Of a DNA stretch of 64,000 nucleotides, positions 25,146-34,306 are shown piece after piece. A program made the position numbers and the translations under genes. The DNA lies in the NCBI GenBank assembly GCA_963848955.1, contig CAWKFQ010000020.1, positions 1-64,000 of the forward strand. Reading direction: 5' to 3'. The DNA is from DASUPK01 sp963848955. Its GTDB lineage: Bacteria; Actinomycetota; Thermoleophilia; Solirubrobacterales; 70-9. The notes under the pieces were generated by a model that was not told where the DNA came from, did not search any database, and saw only the letters and a list, made by a program, of their open reading frames with translations. The first letter of the stretch is position 1. The number at the start of each line of letters is the position of its first letter.

Positions 25146-25463
25146 ATGGCCCGGATCGCCGCCGTGGTGGCGGATCTGATGCTCGCGAGCCGCGTCCGGA
25201 CCTCGCTCGAGGCGAGCGGCCACGAGGTCGAGGAGGACAGCCAGCTCCCGGACGAGCTGGATGGAATCGACCTCGTGGTGGCCGACCTCGACGCGGTCGC
25301 GCCCGAGCAGCTCGCCGACCTGGAGGTGCCGGTGATCGGCTTCTACCAGCACACGGATACGGAGACGAAGCAGCGCGCCGACGCCGCCGGGCTTGCGCTG
25401 GCTGTGCCGCGGAGCCGGATGGTCAGGGAGCTGCCGGAGCTGGTCGAACGGGAGCTCGGCTAA
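25146..25463 (+). CDS. Receiver-like (CheY-fold) domain protein, apparently degenerate
   Basis: Intact, 105 residues. Pattern of a two-component receiver: first strand IAAVVADLMLASRVRTSLEA, central DGIDLVVADLDA at the phospho-acceptor strand, VPVIGFYQHTDTETKQRADA (where Thr/Ser normally sits), and LAVPRSRMVRELPEL where the conserved Lys is replaced by Arg. No output domain. Phosphorylation competence is doubtful. Convergent with the substrate-binding protein gene; the two stops overlap by 4 bases. Confidence 0.65.
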   Translation: MARIAAVVADLMLASRVRTSLEASGHEVEEDSQLPDELDGIDLVVADLDAVAPEQLADLEVPVIGFYQHTDTETKQRADAAGLALAVPRSRMVRELPELVERELG

Positions 25464-26401
25464 CCGGCCGGGAGCAGGCCGGCCTGGGTGGCCCAGGCCT
25501 GCCAGCGCTCCAGCGTCGCGCGGTCGAGCCGCGGCGTGGACATGCTGTCGCCAAGCGAGAACGCCTCGGCCGAGGTCAGGGCGTCGAGCTGGGCGCGCTG
25601 GGTTGCGCGGTCGAGGCCCGGCACCTCCTCGAACAGGTCGTTCAGGGCCTGATCGGGGTTGCGCCCCAGCAGCTCGTACCCGCGGGTCAGCGCAGCGGTC
25701 AGCTTGGAGCCGAGGGCCTCGGAGCCGGATCTGGCCACCACCAGCAGCTCGGGATACCGCGGGGCGCCGAACTGATCGACCCGGAACTCCCGGGTCGGGA
25801 TCCCCATCTGGTGCAGCTGGACGCCCTCGGCATTCCAGAAGGCGGTGGCGGCGTCGATCTTGCCGGCGGCGAGGTCGGCGACCGCGTTGAAGCCGATCGT
25901 GACCCGGTGGACGTCGTCGGATTCGACCCCGCCGGAGCGCAGGACCGTGTCGAGCACGGCGTCGTCCGAGGGGACGCCGGTGACGCCGACCGTCTTGCCG
26001 GCGAGGTCGGCGGGTGTGCGGATCTCGTTCGCGGTCGCGGGCGATCACCGAGGCGAGCGGCCGCTGGACGATCGCGGCGATCGGGACCAGGTCGAGGCCG
26101 CGCTCGCGGGCGATGCCGAAGTCGTTGATGTCCATCACCGCGAAGTCGGCGCGGCCCGAGGCGAGCAGCTTGGCGCTGTCGGCGGTGCTCGAGGGCTCCT
26201 GGATCTTCAGGTCGACGCCCTCGTCCGCGAAGTAGCCGTTCGCCTGCGCCGCGTAGATGCCGGCGTGGACGGCGTTCGGCTGGAAGTCGAGGACCAGGGT
26301 CGCGCCCTCTCGGCGCGCCCGGTTCAGCGCCGTCCCCTCCGCAGCCCGGCGAGGCGTGCGCCGAGGAGGGCGGCCGCCAGCAGCGCGGCGACCCGTCTCA
26401 T
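25460..26401 (-). CDS. ABC transporter substrate-binding protein (NMT1/THI5/SsuA-like), frameshifted
   Basis: Periplasmic-type binding protein of the NMT1/THI5/SsuA family, which handle pyrimidine (HMP) or alkylsulfonate ligands. Seen: signal-like MRRVAALLAAALLGARLAGL, then after a shift LVLDFQPNAVHAGIYAAQAN, FADEGVDLKIQEPSSTADSA, LLASGRADFAVMDINDFGIA, and after another shift near 26040 GVESDDVHRVTIGFNAVADL, AGKIDAATAFWNAEGVQLHQ. About 310 residues. The ligand-hugging FQPNAVHAGIYAA motif is typical of the THI5-like branch. No permease or ATPase gene is beside it, so the rest of the transporter must lie elsewhere or be absent. Confidence 0.82.
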
Positions 26402-26536
26402 CCGCGGCTCGACCCTATCCCTAAGGGGCCGATAAAGGTTCACGAGCCGGTCGCGGCGATCCGCAATTCTGGTTAGACTGCGCGCCGCCCGCCAGGCTGG
26501 GGGGCAATTCGACGCCTACGAGGAGGTCGCTTCCCA

Positions 26537-27352
26537 GTGCAAGATCGAGGTCTCGCCGCGTATATCGCCGAGCTGGTCGGCACGCTGTTCCTGGTCTTCT
26601 TCGTCACCAGCGTCGTCGTGCTCTACGTCGCCTCGGGCCAGAACGCCCAGTTCGGCTCGGACTTCGCGGTCGTCGGCCTGACCCACGCCTTCGTGCTCTT
26701 CGTCGCTGATCGCCAGCATCGGCGTGGCGAGCGGCGGGCACTTCAACCCCGCCGTGACCGCGGCCTTCATCGCGCTCCGGCGGATCGATCCGATCGACGG
26801 GCTGGTCTACATCCTCGCCCAGCTCTCCGGCGGCGTCCTCGGCGCGCTGCTGACCAAGGCGTTCCTCCTCGACGAGGGTCGCGCCTCCGACTACGGCACG
26901 CCGAAGGTCAGCGACCTGCTCGGCGGCGCCGTCCAGGGCGTCCTGGTCGAGGGCATCGGCGCCTTCGTCCTCGTCCTGACCGTCCTCGCCGATGGCGCTC
27001 AACCCCGAGGTCCGGCGCTGGGCCGCGCTCGCGATCGGCGGCGCGCTCGGCTTCCTGGTGATGGTGCTCGGGCCGCTCACCGGCGGCTCCTTCAACCCGG
27101 CCCGCTGGTTCGGCCCGGCGCTGGTCGGCAACCACTTCACCGACGCCTGGGTCTACATCCTCGGCCCGCTCGTCGGCGGCGCTGCTCGCGGCGGCTGTCT
27201 ACAAGTTCGTGATCGAGCCGCGCAGCGGCCCGGCTCAGGAGGTGGCGGACACCGTCGCGCCGCGCGGGCCTGCGCCGCCCGCCGGGGAGGCGCCGCCGCT
27301 GCGGCAGGAGCGCCCGCCGTCGCCGCCTCCCGGCGGCATCGCCGGGAGCTGA
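26537..27352 (+). CDS. Aquaporin/MIP-family channel, frameshifted three times
   Basis: Six-helix water/glycerol-type channel. Seen across frames: AAYIAELVGTLFLVFFVTSV (TM1), first NPA in SGGHFNPAVTAAFIALRRID, GLVYILAQLSGGVLGALLTK, LVEGIGAFVLVLTVL, second NPA in TGGSFNPARWFGPALVGNHF, and DAWVYILGPLVGG, then a Pro-rich C-terminal tail. Shifts near 26708, 26990 and 27182. ArR Arg follows the second NPA; the Trp after it hints at water selectivity, but this is uncertain. GTG start after AGGAGG. A divergent 135-bp region separates it from the binding-protein gene. Confidence 0.87.
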
Positions 27353-27383
27353 GCGGCCGCAGGCCGATCAGCTCCCGTAGATC

Positions 27384-27406
27384 CGGCGGCGGTTTTGTGG
27401 CCGCCG
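27384..27406. terminator. 7-bp hairpin between aquaporin and fbiC
   Basis: CGGCGGC, 9-nt loop with a TTTT run, GCCGCCG. GC-rich stem 30 nt after the aquaporin stop, without a U tract; a terminator is plausible but not proven. Confidence 0.4.
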
Positions 27407-27441
27407 TTGATGGCGAAGCCGGGCATCTAGCCGCTGTTCGC

Positions 27442-27447
27442 TAGGTT
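27442..27447 (+). promoter_or_regulatory. -10-like hexamer TAGGTT, leaderless start of fbiC
   Basis: Ten bases before the fbiC ATG at 27458. Confidence 0.4.
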
Positions 27448-27457
27448 TGACCCTGCG

Positions 27458-29648
27458 ATGCGCAGGGTCACCTTCTCGCGCAACTACACGCTCTCGCTCT
27501 CGCGGACGTGCCAGTGCTACTGCAAGTACTGCGCCTTCGCGACGCACCGCGCGCACATCCACGACCCCGATGAGGTGGAGCGCCGTCTCGACGAAGCGGT
27601 GCGTCGCAACGCGAAGGAGCTCCTCGTCCTCACCGGCGAGCGGCCGGAGGTGAACCCGGAGGTCGCTGAGCGGCTCAGGGGCTGGGGTCACGAGGACTTC
27701 ACCTCCTACGTCGTCTGGGCCTGTCAGCAGGGAATCGAGCGCGGCCTGCTTCCCCACACGAACCTCGGTGTGCTCTCGCGCGAGGACCTGTCGCGCCTTC
27801 GCGAGGTGACCGCCTCGCAGGGCCTGATGCTGGAATCGATCAATCCGGATCTGGTCGTCCATCAGGGGTCGCCGACGAAGCACCCCGCGAAGAGACTCGA
27901 GACGATGCGCCTCGCGGGGGACCTGCGGATCCCGTTCACGACGGGGATCCTGGTCGGGATCGGAGAGAGCGAGGGGGAGCGGGTTGCCGCCCTCGAGGCG
28001 ATCGCCGCGGTCCACGCCGAGTACGGCCACATCCAGGAGGTGATCCTCCAGAACTTCGTTCCTCACCCGCGCTACTACGGTGCGGAGGTCGCGGAGATCG
28101 CCGACCAGGCCTCCAAAGAGCGCTGGACGAATGGGAAGACGATCGGCTCGGAGCTGTCCGCTGCCGGAGTGGGCGAGCCCGGTCTCGGTGGACGAGATGA
28201 AGCGGCTGATCGCCGAGTCGCAGCGCCTGATGCCGGACGTCGGCGTTCAGGTGCCGCCGAACCTCGCCGACTGGTGGCCCGAGCTCGTCGAGGCGGGCGC
28301 CACCGACCTCGGCGGGCTGTCCGCCAACGGCGATCACATCAGCCCGGAGGAGCCCTTCCCGAGCCCCCACCAGGTGCGCAAGGAGCTGGCCCCGCGCGGA
28401 TACGCGCTCACCGAGCGCCTCTGCGCCTACCCCCAGTACCTCGATCCCGAGTGGATGGAGCAGGGCGTGCTCGACGTGGTCAAGCTCAAGTACTGGAGCT
28501 TCATCCCGCGCCGGGGCTCCGGGCGCCGGCAGGAGACGCCGCTCCCTCCGGAGGTGGCGCCCCGCGCCATCGAGAAGGGCCGGCGGGGAGAGGAGCTCAG
28601 CGAGGAGGAGCTGACCGCGCTCTTCGCGGAGACCCGCCCCGAGGTGATCGAGGAGATGCGGTCGGCGGCCGACGAGCTGCGGGCCGAGCTCGCAGGGGAG
28701 ACGGCCACGTTCGTCGTCAACCGGAACATCAACTTCACCAACGTCTGCGTGGTCGGCTGTGCCTTCTGCGGGTTCGGCCAGGGCAAGCGCTCCCCGGACG
28801 CCTATCACGTCAGCGAGGAGGACTTCGCGGCGCGGGTAGCTGAGGCGATCGACTTCGGCGCCACTGAGATCTGCATGCAGGGCGGCATCCACCCCGACTA
28901 CACGCTCGAGGACTACGGGCGCTGGCTGCGGCTGGCGAAGGAGTGCGCTCCGCAGATCCACCTGCACGCCTACTCGCCGATGGAGATCCACTACATGTGC
29001 GAGCGCTCGGGGCGCTCGCCGGAATCGGTCTTCGACTACCTGATCGAGTGCGGGCTGGGCTCGACGCCGGGGACGGCCGCCGAGGTGCTCCACGACGGCG
29101 TCCGCCAGCGGATCTCGCCGAACAAGCTGCCGGTCATGCGATGGATCGAGATCATCGAGGCCTCTCACCGGGCCGGCCTGCGCTCGACCTCGACGGTGAT
29201 GTTCGGCCACATCGAGGAGCCGCGGGAGCTGGCGCGCCACATGCGGGTGATTCGCGCGGCTGCAGGAGCGGACCGGGCGGGATCACCGAGTTCGTCCCCC
29301 TCAGCTTCATCCCGTTCAACACCCTCCTCGGCCGCACACACGGCGTGGAGGAGATCTCCCGCTCCGACAACCTCAAGCACACCGCCGCCTTCCGCCTGGG
29401 GCTCGGGCAAGACGATCCCGAACCTGCAGGCGAGCTGGGTGAAGATGGGCCTCGACGCGGCCACCGAGAGCCTGCGCTGGGGCGTGAACGACCTCGGCGG
29501 CACCCTGATGGAGGAGAACATCTCCCGGATGGCGGGCTCCCACCACGGCGTCCGGCTCGAGCCCGAGCAGCTGATCGATGCCGCCCGCCGGGCCGGGCGG
29601 AAGCCGGCCCAACGGACGACGCTCTACGAGATCGTCGAGACCTACTGA
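27458..29648 (+). CDS. fbiC: FO synthase (CofGH fused, FbiC), frameshifted three times
   Basis: Makes 7,8-didemethyl-8-hydroxy-5-deazariboflavin (FO), the F420 chromophore, from tyrosine and a riboflavin precursor. Two radical-SAM domains in one chain as in actinobacteria: CofG-like with TCQCYCKYCAF (CxxxCxxC), NLGVLSREDLSRLREVTAS, MLESINPDLVV; and CofH-like with NFTNVCVVGCAFCGFGQGK (second CxxxCxxC), ATEICMQGGIHPDYTLEDYG, YSPMEIHYMCERSG, STVMFGHIEEPRELARH, VPLSFIPFNTLLGRTHGVEE and WGVNDLGGTLMEENISRMAG. About 730 residues repaired. Shifts near 28175, 29265 and 29410. Other F420 genes lie 1.5-4.6 kb downstream on the minus strand. Confidence 0.93.
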
Positions 29649-29661
29649 GGCAAGGAGAGGC

Positions 29662-30650
29662 ATGAAGGCGATGGTGATGGACGAGCCGAGGCAGCCCCTC
29701 ACGGAGCGCGAGCTGCCCGACCCGGAGCCCGCCGCCGGCCAGGTTCTCATCGATGTCTCGGCCTGCGCCGTCTGCAGGACCGACCTGCACATCTTCGACG
29801 GCGAGCTCACTGAGCCCAAGCTGCCCCTCGTCCCGGGCCACATGATCGTCGGCCACGTGGCCGCCAGGGGGAGGGGGCGACGCGTTTCGCGGAGGGCGAC
29901 CGGGTCGGGGTCCCCTGGCTCGGCTGGGTCGATGAGACCTGTCGCTACTGCCGCTCGGGCCGCGAGAACCTCTGCGTGCAGGGCAAGTTCACGGGCTATG
30001 ACTTCGACGGCGGCTACGCGGAGCGGACCGTCGCCGACGAGCGCTTCTGCTTCCCGATCCCGGAGTCCTATTCGGACGAGCACGCGGCTCCGCTGCTCTG
30101 TTCGGGGCTGATCGGCTATCGGTCGCTACGCCTCGCCGGGGAGGGAGAGCGCCTCGGGATGTACGGCTTCGGCTCCTCGGCCCACCTGATCATCCAGGTC
30201 GCCGTGCACAGGGGCTGGGAGGTCTACGCGCTGACGCGCGAAGGGGACGCCGAGAAGCAGGAGGAGGCCCGCGAACTCGGAGCTTCCTGGGCGGGCGCGG
30301 TGGGGGACCCGGAGGCCAGGGACCTCGACGCCGCGATCATCTTCGCCCCGGCCGGCGAGCTCGTCCCGGCTGCGCTTGCTGCCCTCGCTCCCGGCGGGAC
30401 CGTGGTCTGCGCGGGCATCCACATGAGCGACATCCCGTCGTTTCCCTACGAGATCCTCTGGCACGAGCACTCCCTCCGCTCCGTTGCGAACCTGACGCGA
30501 GGAGACGGCGAGGAGTTCATCGCCCTGGCGCCGCAGGTACCGGTGCAGACGGAGATCCAGGTATATCCGCTCTCCGAGGCCAACCGTGCGTTGGATGACA
30601 TGCGTCACGGTAGGGTTCGGGGAACCGCCGTTCTGAAGATCGGCGGCTAG
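29662..30650 (+). CDS. Zinc-dependent alcohol dehydrogenase (AdhA-like), frameshifted near 29875
   Basis: MDR-family NAD(P)-dependent alcohol dehydrogenase. Catalytic zinc Cys in VSACAVCRTDLHIFDGEL (residues about 30-47), PGHMIVGHV, then after one shift the structural-zinc loop DETCRYCRSGRENLCVQGKF. Cofactor and substrate-domain segments: GYDFDGGYAERTVADERFC, LLCSGLIGYRSLRLAGEGER, MYGFGSSAHLIIQVAVHRGW and LREVANLTRGDGEEF-like RSVANLTRGDGEEF. About 328 residues. AAGGAGAGGC before ATG, 13 nt after fbiC, so it may be co-transcribed with FO synthase. The substrate is not evident. Confidence 0.88.
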
Positions 30651-30661
30651 CCTCACTGCAT

Positions 30662-30699
30662 GACGGGTTGCGCCTCGCTTGCTGAGGCGCACCTCATAA
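30662..30699 (+). promoter_or_regulatory. Conserved hairpin element, copy D (upstream of a cupin gene)
   Basis: GACGGGT, 8-bp perfect hairpin TGCGCCTC-GCTTGCT-GAGGCGCA, then CCTCATAA. The right flank is shorter than in copies A, B and E (CCTCATAA against CCCTCGCATAA), yet the unpaired T after GGG and the ATAA end are kept. Lies between the alcohol dehydrogenase stop and the cupin ATG at 30720. Confidence 0.6.
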
Positions 30700-30719
30700 G
30701 TGGGAGAGGAACAAACCAG

Positions 30720-31142
30720 ATGCCAGATGTGACCGTGAAGCGCGTCGAGGACTTCGAGGCGATCTTCGGCGGTGGCTTCCGTCGAGCGCGGGCGGGACTC
30801 GGCGTCAGCTCATTCGGCCTCGCCGTGATCGACCTGCCGCCCAACTTCCAGCACTTTCCCGAGCATGATCAGACTCACGACGACCAGGAGGAGGTCTACA
30901 CCCTTCTGTCCGGTCGGGTCACGCTCCAGGTCGGCGGTGAGGATCACGAGCTCGAGCCCGGGGTGTTCGCCCGGGTCGGTGCGGCCGAGAAGCGAAAGCT
31001 GATCACGGGAGATGAGCCGGCGCGCGTCCTCGCCATGGGCGCTATGCCAGGGCGGGTCTACGAGCCGCCCGAGTTCACCGAGGAGGGCGCGACGCCACCC
31101 TCGATGGACAAGCTGGCGTCCAAGAACAAGACACCCGCCTAG
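30720..31142 (+). CDS. Cupin-domain protein
   Basis: Intact, 140 residues from the ATG preceded by GGGAGAGGA. One small beta-barrel: FGLAVIDLPPNFQHFPEHDQ, THDDQEEVYTLLSGRVTLQV (cupin motif 1, with H-D-x-x-E-E), DHELEPGVFARVGAAEKRKL (motif 2), VLAMGAMPGRVYEPPEF. Histidines and Glu could hold one metal. Function unknown; small cupins of this kind serve as isomerases, dioxygenases or sensors. Preceded by hairpin element copy D and converging on cofE with a 4-base stop overlap. Confidence 0.8.
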   Translation: MPDVTVKRVEDFEAIFGGGFRRARAGLGVSSFGLAVIDLPPNFQHFPEHDQTHDDQEEVYTLLSGRVTLQVGGEDHELEPGVFARVGAAEKRKLITGDEPARVLAMGAMPGRVYEPPEFTEEGATPPSMDKLASKNKTPA

Positions 31143-31890
31143 CGGAACAGGTCGTCCTCGGCGGGCCGAGGGATGGCCCGTGCCCCTGGCCCGTCGTCGG
31201 GGGTCACCAGGTGCCCGAGGCCCGAGACGATTGCGCCGGGCACGCCCGAATCCTTGTCGCGAACCAGATCCGCGGCGGAGGCGAGCTCATCGGCGAGCGC
31301 GATGTGCGTGGCGGAGAGCTCGCGGCCATGCTGATCGCGCCTGCCTCGCCAGTCGGCCAGTGGCGCGCAGGCCGGCGCAGCCGATGGCGACGTCCGCCTG
31401 ACCGATCCGCCAGGCGCGGCCGAAGCTGTCGGCAACCACCACCGCGGGCGGCTGCGCTCGAAGCCTCGACGATCTCGCCGCGGATGCGCCGGGCGGAGGC
31501 GTCGCCATCCTCGGGCAGCAGCGAGACGAGGCCCTGCTCGAGGTTGGAGGAGTCGATGCCGGCGTTGGCGCAAACCCAGCCGGAGTGGGTCTCGGTGATC
31601 AGGACACCGCGCGCGGCGCGCACGATCCGCTTGCTCTCCGAGAGCACGAGCTCGACCAGGGCGGGGTCCTTGTCGATCTCGGCAGCCACAGTCCTGGCGC
31701 GCTCCCCGGGCTCGACGTCCTCGAGCCGCCGGACCCGCCCCTCGACCTTGGAGACGGCCTTCTGCGAGATCACCACGATCTCCTCAGCAGCTGGTTCGGC
31801 AGCGTCGGCGGTCAGGCGACCGAGGCTGTCCCCCTCGCGCAGCTCCGGGATGCCGGTGAGGGGCCGGATCCGCAGCTCACGCGCGGTCAA
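31139..31890 (-). CDS. cofE: Coenzyme F420-0:L-glutamate ligase, frameshifted twice
   Basis: Adds gamma-linked glutamates to F420-0 with GTP. Seen: ELRIRPLTGIPELREGDSLG, EEIVVISQKAVSKVEGRVRR, DPALVELVLSESKRIVRAAR, GVLITETHSGWVCANAGIDS, SNLEQGLVSLLPEDGDASAR, then AVVVADSFGRAWRIGQADVA and IGCAGL, ending ATHIALADELASAADLVRDK. About 250 residues; shifts near 31440 and 31370. Only the CofE domain is present; the FMN-reductase domain of mycobacterial FbiB is absent. A TTG at 31890 is the best start; it would overlap a TGA in another frame (TTGA), the coupling style used by cofD/npdG. Last gene of the npdG-cofD-cofC-cofE strand. Confidence 0.88.
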
Positions 31891-32576
31891 ATCGTGGCGG
31901 CTCAGGCGACGCGCCGCCTGTTGCGCGCGGTCGCCGAGCTGCCAGAGCACCTTGGCGGTCCGCGGCGCCGGCTGGGGGTCGAGCAGCAGCCGGTCGCGCA
32001 GCATGGTGAAGTCCTCCGGCGTGTCGAGGTCGGTCGCCAGTGACTCGACCTCCTCGAGCGCGAAGCTCTGACCCGGTCGCCCGCGCCCTGGTCACGTGCC
32101 TTGCGCAGCTGTCCGGGCCGAAGGCGGGGAGGAACAGATCGGGCGGGTTCAGCATCAGGGCGTTCGTGCCCGTGCCGTGACGGTCGGGGACGATCAGCGC
32201 CGTACGGGGGGAGCGGCCGAGATGCGCGTCGAGCTCGTCGGTCTCGAGCATCGGGCAGTCGACGGGCAGCATCGCCACCCGTCCGGGCTCCATCGGCCAT
32301 CGCGGCCCGAGCGCCCGCCGCTGCGGCCTCGGCGTGGCCCTCATCGATCTCCTGGACGAGCACCTTGTGCCCGAACCAGCCGGCCTGCCGAGCCACCGAC
32401 GGGTCGGAGGTGACGACGAGGACGTCGTCGATGCACCGGCTGCGGGGCAGTTTCACGATCAGGTCAAGGAATAGGGCTTCGGCCAGGCGGGTCCGCTCAT
32501 CCTCGTCGAGCAGGCCGTTGAGGCGCGCATTGGCGGACGAGAACCCCTTCACCGGAACGATCGCGGTCGTATGCAT
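31887..32576 (-). CDS. cofC: 2-phospho-L-lactate/PEP guanylyltransferase, frameshifted twice
   Basis: Activates the phospho-acid side chain of F420 with GTP (CofC/FbiD). Seen: TTAIVPVKGFSSANARLNGL (P-V-K nucleotide loop at the N-terminus), VLVVTSDPSVARQAGWFGHK, VLVQEIDEGHAEAAAAGARA, then VAMLPVDCPMLETDELDAHL, ALIVPDRHGTGTNALMLNPP, and SLATDLDTPEDFTML. About 220 residues; shifts near 32290 and 32085. No stop codon separates it from cofE in the frame that carries both C-terminus and cofE start; a lost base is the simplest cause. ATG at 32576 chosen. Confidence 0.85.
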
Positions 32577-32647
32577 TTGGTTCGTTTCCGGCCTCACGGA
32601 GTTCAGGCTACCGGGTAAGGCGCGATTTATCCCCCACTATGCGGCTT

Positions 32648-33592
32648 TTAATCGTCGGCGGCGCGAAGTGTCAACGCGAACTCGAGGGTTCGCTCGGCGA
32701 GGGCCCGCCTTCCTTTTTGCCCCTCCATCAGGGTCTCGGTGTTGAACACCGGGATGCCTTCGGGCGGGGGGTCGGGGTCCTCCGGGTCGCAGACCATCCC
32801 GTCGATCAGTCCCTCGTAGAGCGAGGCGACCCCGGCGGCGGTCGACGGGCGGCCGATCGCCTGCATGAAGAGGTCGGTCGGGCCCTTCACCACCTGCCCA
32901 GCGACGTAGGGGCTCACCGCGACCACGGGCGCCGCGGCGGCCGCGATCGCCTCCCTCAGCCGGCCGATCGAGAGGATGGGGCCGATCGAGATCACCGGAT
33001 TGGACGGCCCGATGACGATCGCCTCGGCCTCGGCGATCGCCGACAGCACCTCGGGGGTGGGAGTCGCGTCGGCGATCCCCTCGACCTCGACGCCCTCCAC
33101 CGGCGCCGCTGCATGCTCGGCCACCAGGTATTGCTGGAGGTCGCGCCACCCCGCGGCCGTCCTGACCCGGGTTTGCACCCGGTCCTCGCTCATCGGCAGG
33201 ACCGCGGCCCGTACTCCGAGCGCGCGCGCGATCTGCGCCTGGGCGTCGGTGCGGCGTCCGCCATCGTCGACGAACACTCGCCGGTACAGGCAGGTGGCGA
33301 GATCACGGTCGGAGAGGCGGAACCAGTCGGGAGCGCCGAGCCGGACCAGTCGGTCGAAGGCGGTGAAGGAGTCGCCCTTGATGCCCCAGCCGCGCTGCTC
33401 GTCGATCTCGCCGCTCAGCCAATAGGTGATCAGGTCGGGATCAGGGGAGACGTCGAGGCCGACGATCTCGATGTCGTCGGCGGTGTTGGCGATCACCGAG
33501 AGACCCGTCCCGAGCAGGTCCTGCATTCCGGCCGCCAGCTTCGCCCCGCCGGTTCCCCCGGCAAGGACCACGCAGCGCTCGATGCCGCTCAC
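32648..33592 (-). CDS. cofD: 2-phospho-L-lactate transferase (F420 biosynthesis)
   Basis: Transfers the phospho-lactyl (or PEP-derived) group to FO, giving F420-0 or dehydro-F420-0. Intact, 314 residues: VVLAGGTGGAKLAAGMQDLL (nucleotide loop at residues 8-27), SVIANTADDIEIVGLDVSPD, YWLSGEIDEQRGWGIKGDSF, DWFRLSDRDLATCLYRR, VIGPSNPVISIGPILSI and VVAVSPYVAGQVVKGPTDLF. GTG start overlapping the npdG stop (GTGA). Seventy-one bases before cofC. Confidence 0.95.
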   Translation of the reverse strand: MSGIERCVVLAGGTGGAKLAAGMQDLLGTGLSVIANTADDIEIVGLDVSPDPDLITYWLSGEIDEQRGWGIKGDSFTAFDRLVRLGAPDWFRLSDRDLATCLYRRVFVDDGGRRTDAQAQIARALGVRAAVLPMSEDRVQTRVRTAAGWRDLQQYLVAEHAAAPVEGVEVEGIADATPTPEVLSAIAEAEAIVIGPSNPVISIGPILSIGRLREAIAAAAAPVVAVSPYVAGQVVKGPTDLFMQAIGRPSTAAGVASLYEGLIDGMVCDPEDPDPPPEGIPVFNTETLMEGQKGRRALAERTLEFALTLRAADD

Positions 33593-34272
33593 GCCCAGGG
33601 ATCGCCCTCGGGCAGGTTCGTGATCCTGATGCCTGCGGCGGCCTTGTAGCGGACGTTGATCGAGATCAGCATCGAAGCCAGGGTCTCGACGATGCGGGCC
33701 ATCTCGAGCGCGCCGGCGTTGACGGTGCGGAGTCCCTCGATCTGCTCGATCAACCTCGCGACGCGCGCCTTGTCAGCCCTGCGGTCTCCGCAGATCGGGA
33801 TGTCCTCGTCGAGCGGACCTCCCTCGGCCAGCCGCTTGGCGTTCACAGTGTGCAGAGCGGAGATCACCGTGACGCCGTCCGGGACCATCTCCTCCGCCTG
33901 CTGGGCGGCGGAGCCCTGCCAGACGCCGAGCGTCCGCGAGGCCTTGCCGCTCACAGCCGCAGCCGTCGGCACGGTGCAGTCGACCAGGATCTGCCCCTCC
34001 GACAGAGCTTCCTTGAGGTTGGTGAGGGCCTCCGACTGGGCGCGAAAGGGGACGGTGAGAAACACGATCGAGCCTCGGGTGGCTGCCTCCTTGTCCTGGA
34101 GGCCCTCGACCGCGGCTCCCTGGACCGCGTCGCGGACGCGCGCGGCAGCCTCCTCCGCCCGCCCGGCATCGCGAGAGCCGATCACGACCGACTGTCCAGC
34201 GCGAGCCCAGCGCAGCGCGAGGCCGTGCCCGAGCGCGCCGGTCCCACCGATGATCGGAATTGGCTCTGCCAT
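33589..34272 (-). CDS. npdG: F420-dependent NADP reductase (NpdG/Fno)
   Basis: Exchanges hydride between F420H2 and NADP+, linking the F420 and NADPH pools. Intact, 227 residues from the ATG at 34272: Rossmann loop IPIIGGTGALGHGLALRWAR, VVIGSRDAGRAEEAAARVRD, VFLTVPFRAQSEALTNLKEA, GQILVDCTVPTAAAVSGKAS, VISALHTVNAKRLAEGGPLD, DIPICGDRRADKARVARLIE, AGIRITNLPEG. Start supported by TAGCTT 8 nt upstream. First gene of the minus-strand F420 set, divergent from an SDR gene. Confidence 0.92.
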   Translation of the reverse strand: MAEPIPIIGGTGALGHGLALRWARAGQSVVIGSRDAGRAEEAAARVRDAVQGAAVEGLQDKEAATRGSIVFLTVPFRAQSEALTNLKEALSEGQILVDCTVPTAAAVSGKASRTLGVWQGSAAQQAEEMVPDGVTVISALHTVNAKRLAEGGPLDEDIPICGDRRADKARVARLIEQIEGLRTVNAGALEMARIVETLASMLISINVRYKAAAGIRITNLPEGDPWA

Positions 34273-34280
34273 CGGCGAGC

Positions 34281-34286
34281 AAGCTA
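34281..34286 (-). promoter_or_regulatory. -10-like hexamer TAGCTT, leaderless start of npdG
   Basis: Eight bases before the npdG ATG at 34272, in a 43-bp divergent intergenic region. Confidence 0.45.
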
Positions 34287-34300
34287 CAGGGCGCCCCGAA

Positions 34301-34306
34301 TAGGCT
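34301..34306 (+). promoter_or_regulatory. -10-like hexamer TAGGCT, leaderless start
   Basis: Nine bases before the SDR ATG at 34316; no Shine-Dalgarno. Confidence 0.45.

Noticed and set aside
26402..26536. Riboswitch between the THI5-like binding protein and the aquaporin
   Set aside because: Searched by eye for TPP or cobalamin cores because of the THI5-like neighbour; no conserved CUGAGA or B12-box pattern was found.
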